DNA from: Nemopilema nomurai
Taxonomy: Eukaryota > Cnidaria > Scyphozoa > Rhizostomeae > Rhizostomatidae
DNA: 64,000 nucleotides
Assembly (NCBI GenBank): GCA_003864495.1
Contig: PEDN01001356.1
Coordinates: forward strand, 1 to 64,000
Direction of reading: 5' to 3'
The translations under genes were made by a program, and so were the position numbers. Shown piece by piece: positions 1 through 11,100 of the stretch. Every line of letters starts with the position of its first letter. The stretch's first letter is position 1. The notes under the pieces are model-generated. The model had not been told where the DNA came from. It saw nothing but the letters and a program-made list of their open reading frames with translations, and made no database searches.

Positions 1-5
1 ACGCA

Positions 6-979
6 ACTGCTCCTGCATCAGGAAGTAAGTTTCTTTTTATTGCATTTAAACATCGAGATTTTCAGAGCCAGTAAGAATATTTTATCTTCCAACTTGTTGA
101 ATGATATCTTGAAGTTGCTAACTACTTCTCAAGAAAGAAATTTTGATATTAAAAACTGGGATTCATTTTATTGTCTCCTTAGCTCTCTCGGCAACAGCAA
201 CTGCTCCTGCATCAGGAAGTAAGTTTCTTTTTATTGCATTTAAACATCGAGATTTTCAGAGCCAGTTAGAATATTCCATCTTCCAACTTTTTGAATGATA
301 TCTTGAAGTTGCTAACTACTTCTCAAGAAAGAAATTTTGATATTAAAAACTGGGATTCATTTTATCTGTCTCCTTAGCGCTCTCGGCAACGGCAACTGCT
401 CCTGCATCAGGAAGTAAGTTTCTTTTTATTGCATTTAAACATCGAGATTTTCAGAGCCAGTTAGAATATTCCATCTTCCAACTTTTTGAATGATGTCTTG
501 AAGTTGCTAACTACTTCTCAAGAAAGAAATTTTGATATTAAAAACTGGGATTCATTTTATCTGTCTCCTTAGCGCTCTCGGCAACGGCAACTGCTCCTGC
601 ATCAGGAAGTAAGTTTCTTTTTATTGCATTTAAACATCGAGATTTTCAGAGGCAGTTAGAATATTCCATCTTCCAACTTTTTGAATGATATCTTGAAGTT
701 GCTAACTACTTCTCAAGAAAGAAATTTTGATATTAAAAACTGGGATTCATTTTAATCTGTCTCCTTAGCGCTCTCGGCAACGGCAACTGCTCCTGCATCA
801 GGAAGTAAGTTTCTTTTTATTGCATTTAAACATCGAGATTTTCAGAGCCAGTTAGAATATTCCATCTTCCAACTTTTTGAATGATGTCTTGAAGTTGCTA
901 ACTACTTCTCAAGAAAGAAATTTTGATATTAAAAACTGGGATTCATTTTATGTCTCCTTAGCTCTCTTGGCAACGGCAA
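6..979 (+). repeat. ~195-bp tandem array, five units plus a partial sixth
   Basis: The anchor actgctcctgcatcagga recurs at about 6, 200, 395, 590 and 786, giving periods of 194-196 bp. The sixth unit diverges at about 979 into THAP coding sequence. Units differ by a few substitutions and 1-2 nt indels. Each unit contains ctccttag, then 36 nt, then gtaagt, so it looks like a duplicated short exon with its acceptor, donor and intron. The array runs off the left edge, so its full length is unknown. Confidence 0.93.
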
Positions 980-2305
980 CTGCGAAAATTTGTTCGGTTC
1001 ATTTTAGCCAAAATGATTTCATTGACCCACTTGCAAAAGTAAAGCACTTAAAGGCAACTGCAGTTCCAAGTAGGTTCAAATGGACAACTCCAAGCTGTGA
1101 ACAGCAAGAAGAAGTTGAACAGACAAGGCAAGCATTAAGAAAATTAGAAAGTTGTCATGTACAGGCTGAAGAAGCTACCGACATTGTCTCTGGAAGGGGA
1201 AGGTGACGCTTTGTTCCCTGAAAAGTCAAGCTGTTATCAAGAAAGACCCAAACGTTTGGCAAAGACTGTGATGATGAAGTAGACAGGTTGCCTTGCCTAC
1301 ATGCTTTTTCGCTCAGACATCTTGTTTCAAAGTGTGTAACGGAGAAAAAGGAAGAGAAACTATTCACCCATTTTACTGAATTTAGTTCCGAGCAGCGTTT
1401 TATAGAGAAATTGAACTAGTTTACTGGGGAACAAAAGAAGCTGCTAGGAGGTCAATTGATATGGAAAATATATTGGATGACGAGGGAAATATCCAGGATG
1501 ATGATAATGCCATGAAAAGCCTATGCTGGGAAGGGAAACCATACACTATGGACAATCATAAATTGTCTGTTTGATGAAAGATGAATTTATTTTAGTTTTG
1601 ATGAAATTGCGATGGGATTACCAGATATAGACTTGGCAGAACGCTTTAATATTTCCCAAAGCACTGTATCAACTATCTTGATAACTTGGATAAATTACTT
1701 GTATGTTATGGCCAACCCGTGAAATAATTCTACAAAATGCACCAAAAGATTTCATCGAAAAATATGGCAATAACATAATAATTATAGATGCAACAGAAAT
1801 TAGGATACAAGTTCCAAGTTCATTGGAAAAACAAAGTGAGACTTAAAGCAGTTATAAAAGTCATGCTACCCTTAAATGCCTTATTGGTGTGGATCCAAAA
1901 GGTGGTGTGATGTTTGTATCTCAACTGTATGAAGAATCAATAAGTGACAAGGAGATTGTTAGAAGATGTCGATTTTTGGAAATTCTTAAGCAAAAGCTTC
2001 AAACCTCAGAAAATATACCTGGAGACACTATCATGGCAGATGAAGGCTTCAACATAGGTGAAGAACTTAGAGAGCTTGGCCTTGGTCTCAACATTCCACC
2101 ATACTCGAAAGATAAAGGTAGTTTTTCTGAGTCAGATGTCCTCAGAACCCAGGCTATTGCAATGCACCGGATACATGTAGAGAGGGCCATTTGCAAGATA
2201 AAGCGATTTCATATCTTACACTCTGTCATTCCAATAGCAATGATGGGAACAATTAATCAAATATGGACAGTTATATTCTTGCTTTCTAATCCTATACTAT
2301 CATAA
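968..2305 (+). pseudogene. ISL2EU-type THAP/DDE transposase, broken (copy A)
   Basis: This is a remnant of a cut-and-paste DNA transposase. The second half of a THAP zinc finger is visible at about 980-1090 (ICSVHF, then AVPSRFKW); the first Cys pair must lie upstream in another exon. A helix-turn-helix follows at about 1620-1710 (DLAERFNISQSTVSTI). The DDE_4 catalytic core then shows D in IIIDATE (about 1780), D in IMADEGF (about 2037) and E in HVERAICKIK (about 2180). The pieces lie in several frames with stops between 1200 and 1890, so no intact product is possible. The region 1889-2305 is the longest open stretch. THAP plus DDE_4 is the combination known for ISL2EU elements. A YqaJ gene faces it from the right. 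Confidence 0.85.
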
Positions 2306-2709
2306 CAGCTAAACCATGTTTTTATTTTAAACTTTCAATTTAAACTGAAGTATCGTTATTGAACAGGTAACTCCTTAGGCTCTTTAAATAAGGTTTTATA
2401 GTAATGATAAAAAAGACATAATCAATTAGATTATAGCAATACTGGAGCAAAAGCACTTGGGCCAGGGTGGTAGTTTGGATCATAGGCCCACTACCCTCAG
2501 AAAAAAAAACTAATTTCTTCAATAACATTTTCAAGAATTTGGACTCTTACTTTAGTAGTTTTGCAAATGTTACTGTACTTAAAAACAACAGACAAATGAT
2601 ATCTAAAAGTAAGTTGTAATTTTTTATATGTATCCTTGCACATAACAGATTATTTAAGCATTGAAATCATCGAAAGCCTTGTGTTTCAGTCTGATTTATA
2701 CTTTTGGTA
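2306..2709. other. Spacer between convergent transposase and nuclease genes
   Basis: About 400 bp of AT-rich sequence between the ends of two convergent genes. I see no gene, repeat or structured RNA in it. Confidence 0.6.
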
Positions 2710-3477
2710 TTAAAAATTGCAAACAATGTTGAAAATAAAAGTCATTGAGTTTTGGCAAAAGCTTTTGTTTCCAGTACTCTTTGTCAAATTCAATTCTGGC
2801 AACACACATCTCATTTGACTCAAAAATACACAGAAGTCACACCACTCTAAGCCACTGAGTGCCATTTGACCTTGAACTTGCTCCAAGGAGCCACAAGCAT
2901 GATCTTTTTTAAGCATATAGCTTCCAACTTGCAATGAAATATAGAAACTTGGATCTGCTAGTGCCTCCTCTATTTTCATTGCACGCTGCTTGTAAGGGCA
3001 CTTGACTTCTAAAAGACCATTTTGTGGGCTGACACCAGGGTTGAAAATTTTTCCATCAGGGCTTGCTCCAAGATGAGGATATGCTGGATTGACAATTAGG
3101 CCTGCATCAAACACACAAAAGTTTTTAACCTTTTGCTGCATAAATGCTCCTTGCAAGCTTTTCCTTTGCTTTGCCATGAGTAATTGATGAGACCTTTGAC
3201 AAATCTGATGGGAAAATATGCTGGAAAGCATCGCTGCAGATGGCCGTTGTATCCGTCGATTTATTTTGCCAAAGTTTGATGCAGTTAATCTCTTTTTGTG
3301 TTGTTCACCCCATTCTTTGCACTCTCCTTTTAGAACTGTTCTTTTCTCAAGTCTCCAAGCTTCATCTGCTGTTATCATGATATTAGCTTCTAGCCATTCT
3401 TTGTTATTCTTGTTCAAAAGTATTCCTGCATCAAAATTTTTGTCTGATGGCGCATCAGGAAAATGAAGGCAAACACT
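2710..3477 (-). CDS. YqaJ-like (lambda-exonuclease fold) nuclease exon
   Basis: The open frame encodes a PD-(D/E)XK nuclease of the YqaJ/lambda exonuclease family. Visible in order: W..HKKRLTASNFGKI (substrate-binding start of the fold), a helix in AMLSSIFSHQ, the catalytic block GASPDGKI then LLEVKCPY (Asp, Glu and Lys of the active site), and QVQGQMALSGLEWCDF (the conserved Gln motif). The frame opens after a stop at 3478-3480 with no good ATG, so it is probably a 3' exon; the SWIM-finger part usually found upstream is not recognisable nearby. Active-site residues look intact. It lies tail to tail with the ISL2EU transposase at 968-2305 and is best read as the second gene of that transposon. 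Confidence 0.82.
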   Translation of the reverse strand, partial: SVCLHFPDAPSDKNFDAGILLNKNNKEWLEANIMITADEAWRLEKRTVLKGECKEWGEQHKKRLTASNFGKINRRIQRPSAAMLSSIFSHQICQRSHQLLMAKQRKSLQGAFMQQKVKNFCVFDAGLIVNPAYPHLGASPDGKIFNPGVSPQNGLLEVKCPYKQRAMKIEEALADPSFYISLQVGSYMLKKDHACGSLEQVQGQMALSGLEWCDFCVFLSQMRCVLPELNLTKSTGNKSFCQNSMTFIFNIVCNF

Positions 3478-3480
3478 TTA

Positions 3481-4077
3481 ATCTCCTGTCACAAGGATTG
3501 TTGTAAATTCAAGTCTTGTGTTAAATAAGCAGAATAAAGAATGGATTTGTTTTTAATAGGTTTTGCATATTTTTAATTATTTTTTTAATTTCTTCAATGT
3601 AACAAAACGTTCTTGTTATTTTCTAGCTTTGCGGACATTTCTGGCTTTACTGCAGAAGTAAGGAAACTTTTATACGCTCGTGCTGGTTCTTCTATTATGT
3701 AGAAATTTAGATGTAAAAATTTTAAACTTTTTTAAAATCTTTGTTATTTCATATTGTAGAGACATGCAGGAAAATACACAAAAGCCAAACAACCCTGTAA
3801 TTATTTATACCAGAAATAATGGATGCTGAATAAGGATCATTTTGGTGTAACACAATTTGTGGAAGCACAAAGACGAGTAGCAATTCAACATGAATAAATT
3901 CATTTATGAAAAGACCAATAACCTAAAAACAAACAAGACTTACATTCACTGGTACGGAAATTTTGCCCTGCCTTTCACCTTTAATTACTTCCTACTCATA
4001 GACCTTTCCCGAAACTAATGATGTAACGTTCCGGCTAACATGTTAGCAAGGCGTGGTAAAATAGAAGGTGTAAAGTC
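3481..4077. other. Intergenic, no gene seen
   Basis: About 600 bp of AT-rich sequence with only short shadow frames. It may contain decayed introns or upstream exons of the YqaJ gene on the minus strand, but none has recognisable motifs. Confidence 0.5.
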
Positions 4078-5528
4078 ATGGCGGCCAACAGTAGCAAACA
4101 CGTTGATGCAGAAGAATTGATCGATTTTGTTGTTGTCAGATCCTGATAGACCATTGCCAATTGTCAAAAAAGCTGTCTCCAAATGTGATTCTGATGCTAG
4201 TGAAGATTTTTGTTGCCAATTTATTCCGTTCTGTTGTGTTAAACTTCTTGAAAAAGACATGTCTGACTGGGGGAAGTGCTTGAAGGAAATGCCTCTCTTC
4301 ACCATAAAGGATATCAAAGAACATCGATTGAATAGTGGTAAAACCTGAGACTCAGCAATTGTCAAAACATTAGACAAAGGAAGAAAATCCAAGGAAGAGA
4401 GATACATATTTGCTGATTTCATCTATACAAGTACCTTGTATAGTATACCTTGTATACCATTGTACCTCGTACCGATGAAAAACTTTTCTGCTTCAAAGCA
4501 ATATGCAAAGCCAGCATGAAAAAAGAAAAAAAATTTTTGGTCCAGCTTGAAGGAACCTCTGGTAATGTTCATCATGCAGAGTGTTCCTGTCCTGCTGGCA
4601 AGAGTGGTTATTGTAACCATGTGATGGCATTGTCGTTGGAAGTTGCAGACTACTTGTTGAACCAACTGCAAAATGTGCCAGAAGAGGTAGCATGCACAAG
4701 TCGATCTTGACAATGGGGAATTCCTTCCGAGTCAGGCATGATCCAAAGCGTATTGAAAAGCCTGAAAATGTCAAATTACATGTGAGAGAATTGCAACAAA
4801 GCTTGCAAAAAGACTAGCTTTCCTTAGAAAAGCTAGACAGCGAAAAGACTAGCTTTCCCTCAGCAATATATAGCAACAAAAATTCAGAAGTAGCTACTAA
4901 TTGCTAAGGAGAGTTTGATCGTTTGTCACCACTGGCATATCAGTTAAATCCTTTTGGTTTTACACATCATATTGTAAGTGATCTGACCAAACTAGCAAGG
5001 TACAACCAAACTTTTGAACAGGTTTTTATTTTATTACCACTTCAAATCATTAGGAAAGAAAGTAATGTTGTTCCAGATTGTAATCTAGACCACAATCAAA
5101 AAAGGTACTTAACATCAATAACTGTAACAGAAAAATCATATAAAGCCCTTGAACATGATACCGCAAACCTGTCGAAGTCAAAACTGCAGTTGTATGTACA
5201 GAAAAACAAGATATCATCAACTAATGCACACAAAGTATACATAAGAAAACAGCTATTTCAGTCTATCATACCTGATTTCCTATGTGATATTAAAGAAAAA
5301 CCAAGCAAAGCTAAAGAAGCTTTAAAACATAAAAAGTCATGTAATGCTGATGTTGTGGAATTTTATGAGAATGTGCATCGTGATGTTGACTATAGACCTG
5401 CAGGTTGTATCATTCAACCATGTCTACCATGGATTGTGGCAACGCCATATGGTTTTGTAAGTGATAGATCAAAGTCTGGATGTAGATTTGGCATCATTGA
5501 TGATGTCCGTATCAACCAGGAAAGGTAG
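4078..5528 (+). pseudogene. SWIM zinc finger / YqaJ nuclease gene, decayed (copy B)
   Basis: A second copy of the transposon-associated SWIM-YqaJ protein. It begins at an ATG at 4078 (MAANSSKHVDAEELIDF) and hits a stop after about 22 codons; homology resumes in other frames. The SWIM finger is clear at about 4575-4630 (CSCPAGKSGYCNHVMAL: CxC..CxH), followed by VPEEVACTSR and, after a frame change, RVRHDPKRIEKP. A long frame at 4923-5528 gives the linker (NPFGF..HHIVSDL..FEQVFILLPLQI) and the YqaJ core. In the core the usual SPDG active-site block reads ATPYGF, so the catalytic Asp is lost. Frameshifts, stops and this substitution show it is dead. No transposase is recognisable immediately beside it. 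Confidence 0.82.
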
Positions 5529-6462
5529 ACCAGGAAAGATGATAAATTGTTGATTGTAATTGTAGTGTAGAAACATCAATTGCTTTTGCCAGAAAAAATT
5601 TCGCTCGTTTCAGAATTTCTTTTCGTAAATTCTTTTTGCGAACTTGAGTGTTAATGACGTCGTCTACTTCCCAGAAATTTCGTGTGTGAATGGAGATCAT
5701 TTCAATACTCATAAATAAACCCAAGGAATTTTAATTGAAGAATATATTTTATAAGCATCCTGATATCAGGAGTGAAAATATATTTTGTTAATGACAGCAT
5801 TATTCATCAACACTCAACAAAGATAGTAGTCACAAGAAACATTGAGGCTTATAGTATTAAATTTGACCAAGGAAAGTTTTGAAAACTGACCCCATATCAT
5901 ATCATGAAGAAGCCTTGTCTTAAATTTAGTGTTTTCTTTGAGAACATCAAGAACAAACTTTCTCTGGAACAAGTTTGTTGACCACTCAAAGATCCATAAG
6001 CTATTTATTTCCAATCGTACCTTTCTTAAATTCAAACGTACAATGAAAAGACTCTTGGCACAACATTTCCAAAATGAAACATACTAGGTTACGCAACACC
6101 TAGAACGTTTATTGACGTTGCATTTCGATACATGCCAAATAAGATTATTAACTAACAAGACAAACTAGAAAGCTAAAAAATTGAAAAACTTCTTAGATTC
6201 AGGGACATTGAATCATTTGTTAGTTAGAGAGGCACAGGTCTCATACAAAGCATATTTCTGAAAGTTTCATAGAGGGAACTTTAAAAATGGGGCAATTTTT
6301 AAATTTGAATGAACTAACTGACGATTAAGAATGATTATGAATAAACTTTCGAACATCTTTTATGTTTATTTTACTGAGGATAATCAAATGAAGTCAGATG
6401 CTACGCTAATAAATTCCCAAACCAAACTTTCCGAAAATTAAACAATTTTGGCTCATTAGGCC
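5529..6462. other. Intergenic, no recognised gene
   Basis: About 930 bp with a short minus-strand frame at 5512-5724 (70 residues, basic, no family recognised). The rest is AT-rich and featureless to my reading. It probably includes the 3' end of the SWIM/YqaJ element and the 5' end of the P element, but I could not find terminal repeats. Confidence 0.45.
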
Positions 6463-7079
6463 AGGCGTGAACTGCTGTTTAAACGTGTGTGGGGTAAGCC
6501 GGAGAAAGACCAAGTAAGACATCAAGTACAGTCTGTTCAAGATACTAACAGCCCTTGATGAAGAATCTACAAAATGGAGACGTGGAGTTTTGAATGTCGT
6601 GACAAATACAGAGTGCAGGATGAATATTTTAAAAGGCAGTTGATGAATGATACCCTTCATATCTGTGAAAGACACTACTTGTAAGATGATTTGACAATAC
6701 TTAAGTATTAAAGGACGGTTCTCTTGACGTTTAACGAAAAATACGATGATGTTTTTACAAAGCAGTCTTAAAATAATATTTAGCTCAAGGACTTGTAATG
6801 AGCTATTGAGAAACCTTGCGAAAAACTCTTAAGAACTGCAATATAAGTATATTGTAGATGGAATCAATTGTACAAGATTTGGTGTTACAGAAGGTCCACT
6901 CGTATTATCAAAATTTGCAGAATTTAAAGAACAGGGTTGGAAAGTTGGTTCTAAAAGAGTGGCATGTTATGATCGAAGAAGCAAACGTTAGATTAATTAA
7001 ACATCAGTTTCCTTACATACTACATAAATAAGAGATCAGTATAGATGGAAGTCTAGCATACACAATTTCTGTGTTGAAG
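6463..7079 (+). pseudogene. P-element transposase, N-terminal part (THAP), interrupted
   Basis: Decayed THAP zinc finger of a P-superfamily transposase. The Cys pair appears in NCCLNVCGVSRRK at about 6469, a Trp in TKWRRG at about 6560, and the second pair in LHICERHY at about 6655, with one frame change and in-frame stops. After about 6845 a continuous piece reads VDGINCTRFGVTEGPLVL and later DGSLAYTISVLK up to 7079. The frame then continues beyond the inserted 7080-12387 element, at 12397, with YLPDDHFLYKDFK. The last 9 bases (7071-7079) are the duplicated target site. Stops on both sides show that the P element is an old remnant. Confidence 0.75.
7071..7079 (+). repeat. Left 9-bp target-site duplication (GTGTTGAAG)
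   Basis: GTGTTGAAG directly precedes the left terminal inverted repeat and recurs exactly at 12388-12396 after the right one. Confidence 0.92.
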
Positions 7080-7863
7080 AGCAAGGGCAGATTTTGTAAC
7101 AATAGGTTCTTTGGTTTGTTTACATTTTGTTGATTAGCCAATCAGAGAGCTCTATTTCTATGGCGTCATCTAATTGTAATGGCGGATGGAGGGGTTTGCT
7201 GTGGAGAAAACTACACCCTCGTTTTTTCCTCGCGACGAAAATATACTTTGAGGAAAACTCGAGAATTTTTCCACCCGTATAGAACGATAAATTTTACATA
7301 TAATTTTATTGGCACTAAGCTCTGCGTTCTATGCTCTTTGTGTGATCTCTCGCTATTGACAGCCCTTTTTGCACAAAAAGGCGGAAGGAGGGGTTTGTTG
7401 TGGAGAAAACCACACCGTCGTCTTTTCCTCGCGACGAAAATATACTTTAGCAAAAACTGAAAATTTTTTGCACCAGTATAGAACGATGAATTTTACATAT
7501 AATTTTATTGGCACTAAGCTCTGCGGTCTCTGCTCTTTGCGTGATCGCTCGCTATTGACAGCCCTTTTTGCACGTCCTCAACGACCCTCTGATGACTAGG
7601 CCCTAACCTAACAAATCACGCTCCGCGATCAAAAACAACAGTGGAATTTAATTGCACTGCGAGCAGATGAAAGGAATATTTCAAAACGGGTCTTACAATG
7701 TTTCTAAAACTAATTTCCAACCTAAAATATATATCGGCAGGAGCGGAGCTTGAACATCGAAAAAAGGAAGTAAACAATCTCGCAACCAACACGAAGTTAT
7801 TCAAAGATGGCAGATTACTTTTCCCGCCCTTTTTGTGTTGCACCTCAAATCCTCAAAAAATAG
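7080..7863 (+). repeat. Left 784-bp terminal inverted repeat
   Basis: Matches 11604-12387 in reverse complement over its whole length with roughly 99% identity by eye. Differences seen include tggcgtcatctaattg against tggcatcatctgatgg, and caccagt against cacccgt. It contains two direct subrepeats (7181-7374 and 7380-7573). Confidence 0.93.
7181..7573 (+). repeat. Two direct 194-bp subrepeats inside the left TIR
   Basis: Copies at 7181-7374 and 7380-7573, offset 199 bp. Both start GGCGGA(T/A)GGAGGGGTTTG and end with GACAGCCCTTTTTGCAC. They are diverged from each other (roughly 85-90% by eye), much more than the left and right TIRs differ, so the duplication predates this insertion. The mirror copies lie in the right TIR at about 11894-12286. 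Confidence 0.9.
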
Positions 7864-8165
7864 ACTTATTGTTAAATATCCAATCAGCAACACAAGATTC
7901 AATAATTCAATCATAAACGCACTGAACAGGTAAAGAGCCTATTGTTATTTCTACACGGTTGACAGACGGAACATAGTGCCTTAAATTTGTGCTGCACGTG
8001 GTTGTGTCTCACTCAAAGAAGCAAGGCGCGAGGCGCGATGTTCGACTTATGCTACTGGTCATTGCATTTGGACATTATGCCTCTGCTGCTCTAGCCTCAA
8101 CTCCAGATTTCTGTCAACAATTCCTCTATCTTGGGGCATTCATCATCATCAAAGTCTTCAATTTC

Positions 8166-11100
8166 TCAGGCTAAGTTGACTTCATCATCAACAGCTACTC
8201 CACCGCTGGCACCTTTCACCTCTTCGCCCTCGACGCCATCATCAGGCTCGTCACCCTCATCGCTCTTAGATCCATCATCAATGTCGAACACTCCTTGCCT
8301 GGCCTTCTCTGTCAGCTCTTCCAGTCTTTTCAGGAGAGTCTTCTCACAGATCTGGCATGTGCTGATATTTGGGATGATACACTCTACATGAAATGAATGC
8401 CCACATCCAAAGACACGCCACACAGGACTATCATTTTCACAACCAGGTTTGTCACATTTTCTGTCAGAATTTTAGGAATAAAGCTTAAATGCTTGGTTTA
8501 ATGTTATATTTTAGAGAAAAACTAAAAACTGTATGAAAAATGGTTCATAGGTATAGCACTCTTCCCACTTACACCTACAATCTATTTTTATAAATTGAAA
8601 GTTAAAAGTTGTTATCTCTGCTCTTTGCTATGTCACATCAGCAATGTTTGCTTTCCCAAACAAATGATCTTTAATTTACTTTATCTCTCCCTTGTTTGCT
8701 TGGAAAGAAAATTGAGATGAAAAAATTTGCTTTATTGAACTTGTTTTTTATTGCTGATAATAAATCAACATCCATTATGTCAAATTGGATAGTTCAAGTG
8801 GTTGTGAAAAGGTTTCAACCAGTATATTCAATTTTTTGCTGAACCGTTTTACCCCTAGCATTTTGAGCCCCAAAATAGAAATATAAAATCTTGACTCACC
8901 TAAGTGGGTCAGGAGAAGAGCTGGGACAAATAAATCCAACTGGCAACACCTCATTCTTCACAATTGTTTCAGCTCCAAACAAATTTGGTAATCTCCACCT
9001 TGTAATTTGACTTTTCAGGGTTGTTTCATTTTTTCTTTTTTGTGTGTTTTTTGTTAACAGCTGGGCTTCTCCTAGATGTGACATTATCTTTCCAAATTTT
9101 TCAGTAAGAAACTCTGCAGCTTTCAATTTAAGCTTCTTATTTTTCTTTCATTATATCCAGACTTCTTGGTTGGTACAAAGGATGACTGAAATTCGTGTAG
9201 CTCATGTTTCCTTGCATCGATCTCTCTCGCCATCAGCCTCACTTTGCTTGCATTTTCATGGGACTTTGTCCTGGCTCTCAAAAGGGAGTGAAAATTTTCA
9301 ACAGGATATTCGTCAAAGGCACAAAGAGATGAGCAGATGGTCTGAACGATAGGATGATTGATGCTTTTCAAATACTCTATGTTGGAAAGAGCAATCAACA
9401 AAGCTTTATCATAGTGCCTTCTTCCAAACATTAGAAACATCAGCCAGCAGCGCAACATGGAGTCATAATATTGATCAACCATTTGGTTCTTGAAGATAAC
9501 AGAATAGATGCTCAAGACTAATGGTATGTAGTTATCCAGAAGATTTACCAGTGTTAAGAATTCAATATCTTTGCAATGAGCAAAGGCCCCCAAGATTTCA
9601 TCACGTATAATTGACCAACCACCATACAACACTTCAAGAAGAAAGGATATCCTCCATGGTTTAGGTTTCTTAGCAAGAGCTTTCTTTCCATGAAACAGAA
9701 AGGAATAAAGATCTGCAAACACCATATAAAACTTCAAGACAACATTTTCCCTTGCATTAAGGGAAATATGGAGAGGACCAAGAAATGAGATGATGTTGTC
9801 AAGATGATTATCTACATTGTAGACCATCTGGCGAACATAAAACTGGGCTGGCCAGTCTCCAATGAAAGGAACCACAAATGCCTCAAGATAATCAGACAGG
9901 CCATTTTCAAGAATAACCCTCATTGCAGTCATAAAATCATCATAAGATTTTAATGGCAACTCAATACAGTCCACCAATTTACATCCAGCCATTGATCTTA
10001 GTTCCTTATTTCTTGCTGCTGATAATCATGAACTAAGAGACGATGTCTCTGTGATTTTGGATCAAAACATTTTGCTTGCAACCAGTCTGGCATTTCACTT
10101 ACATATGTCTTTGAGAACTGCTTCATCTTACTGGAAAGGAGAGGCTTTAACAAATCTATATTTGCAGGAACAGGATCATTGACGGAATCCTCAACTTGGG
10201 GAATTGCATCTGTTTCAAAAACTTTGATGAGGAGGGTTGCCATGTGCACTACTTGAGTTTGTGCGTCAGATGATGGACGTTGGTGAGTGTGTATATTGTG
10301 AAAGTCATCTATAAATAATGTGATGAGTTTTTTACTCTCTTTTGCATCTTGAAAAACTTTGTGAACTCTGTTTAGGTGGGTTGATGATAGTTCATTTGTA
10401 ACATTTGTTACAGTGTCAGGATGTGCTGCTAGCCCCATTTTCCTCAATGTCCCTACCCCTCTGTCTGAGACTCCTAGACCTCGCAGGGTCCTGGCAGTGG
10501 CCACCTGAAACCAGTTTGCTTGCTGGGACTGGCCATACATAAGTGTATAAATTATAGACATTGCTCTTAATTCATTGATTTCTTTTCTCTTATTTGACTG
10601 TCTATTTGTTTCCATAGCATTTATGACATAGTCAAATATTTTTTCAGCACCAGCTTCTCTACATAACTTTTTGAAATTCAAAGGGTCAGACACTGGGGTT
10701 CCCCGTTTGCCAAACTTTTTCATGCATAGACTCTTTAATTTTTCTACTTCTGCTTTTAGATCACACATGCTGGAGACTTGGGAAACAAGCCTGTCAAAAA
10801 CCACCTTTGGGAGCTGCACATTATCTCCATCAATGATTACCATGGAATCGATTTCCTTACAAAATACAGTTTCTTTACCACAACCAGGACTTTCTAATTC
10901 TTGGGAGGTCTGCCAGAGCTTTTGACTTGGAGAACTTAGAGTAATCGTACTTTCTGAAACATGTGATGACTGTGAATCTTTTTCATTCTCATTGATTTGG
11001 GATTGTAGCTAGACGAAACAGTAAAATTTGGTACAATAAAGACGTAATGCCCTTCTTGACATCAATGTTATGTGTTTTGGTAGCTTTAAATATTTTATAT

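Noticed and set aside
7179..7599. Open frames inside the TIRs, duplicated in both arms
   Set aside because: They exist only because the TIR is duplicated and CG-rich. They show no protein family and overlap non-coding subrepeats on both strands.
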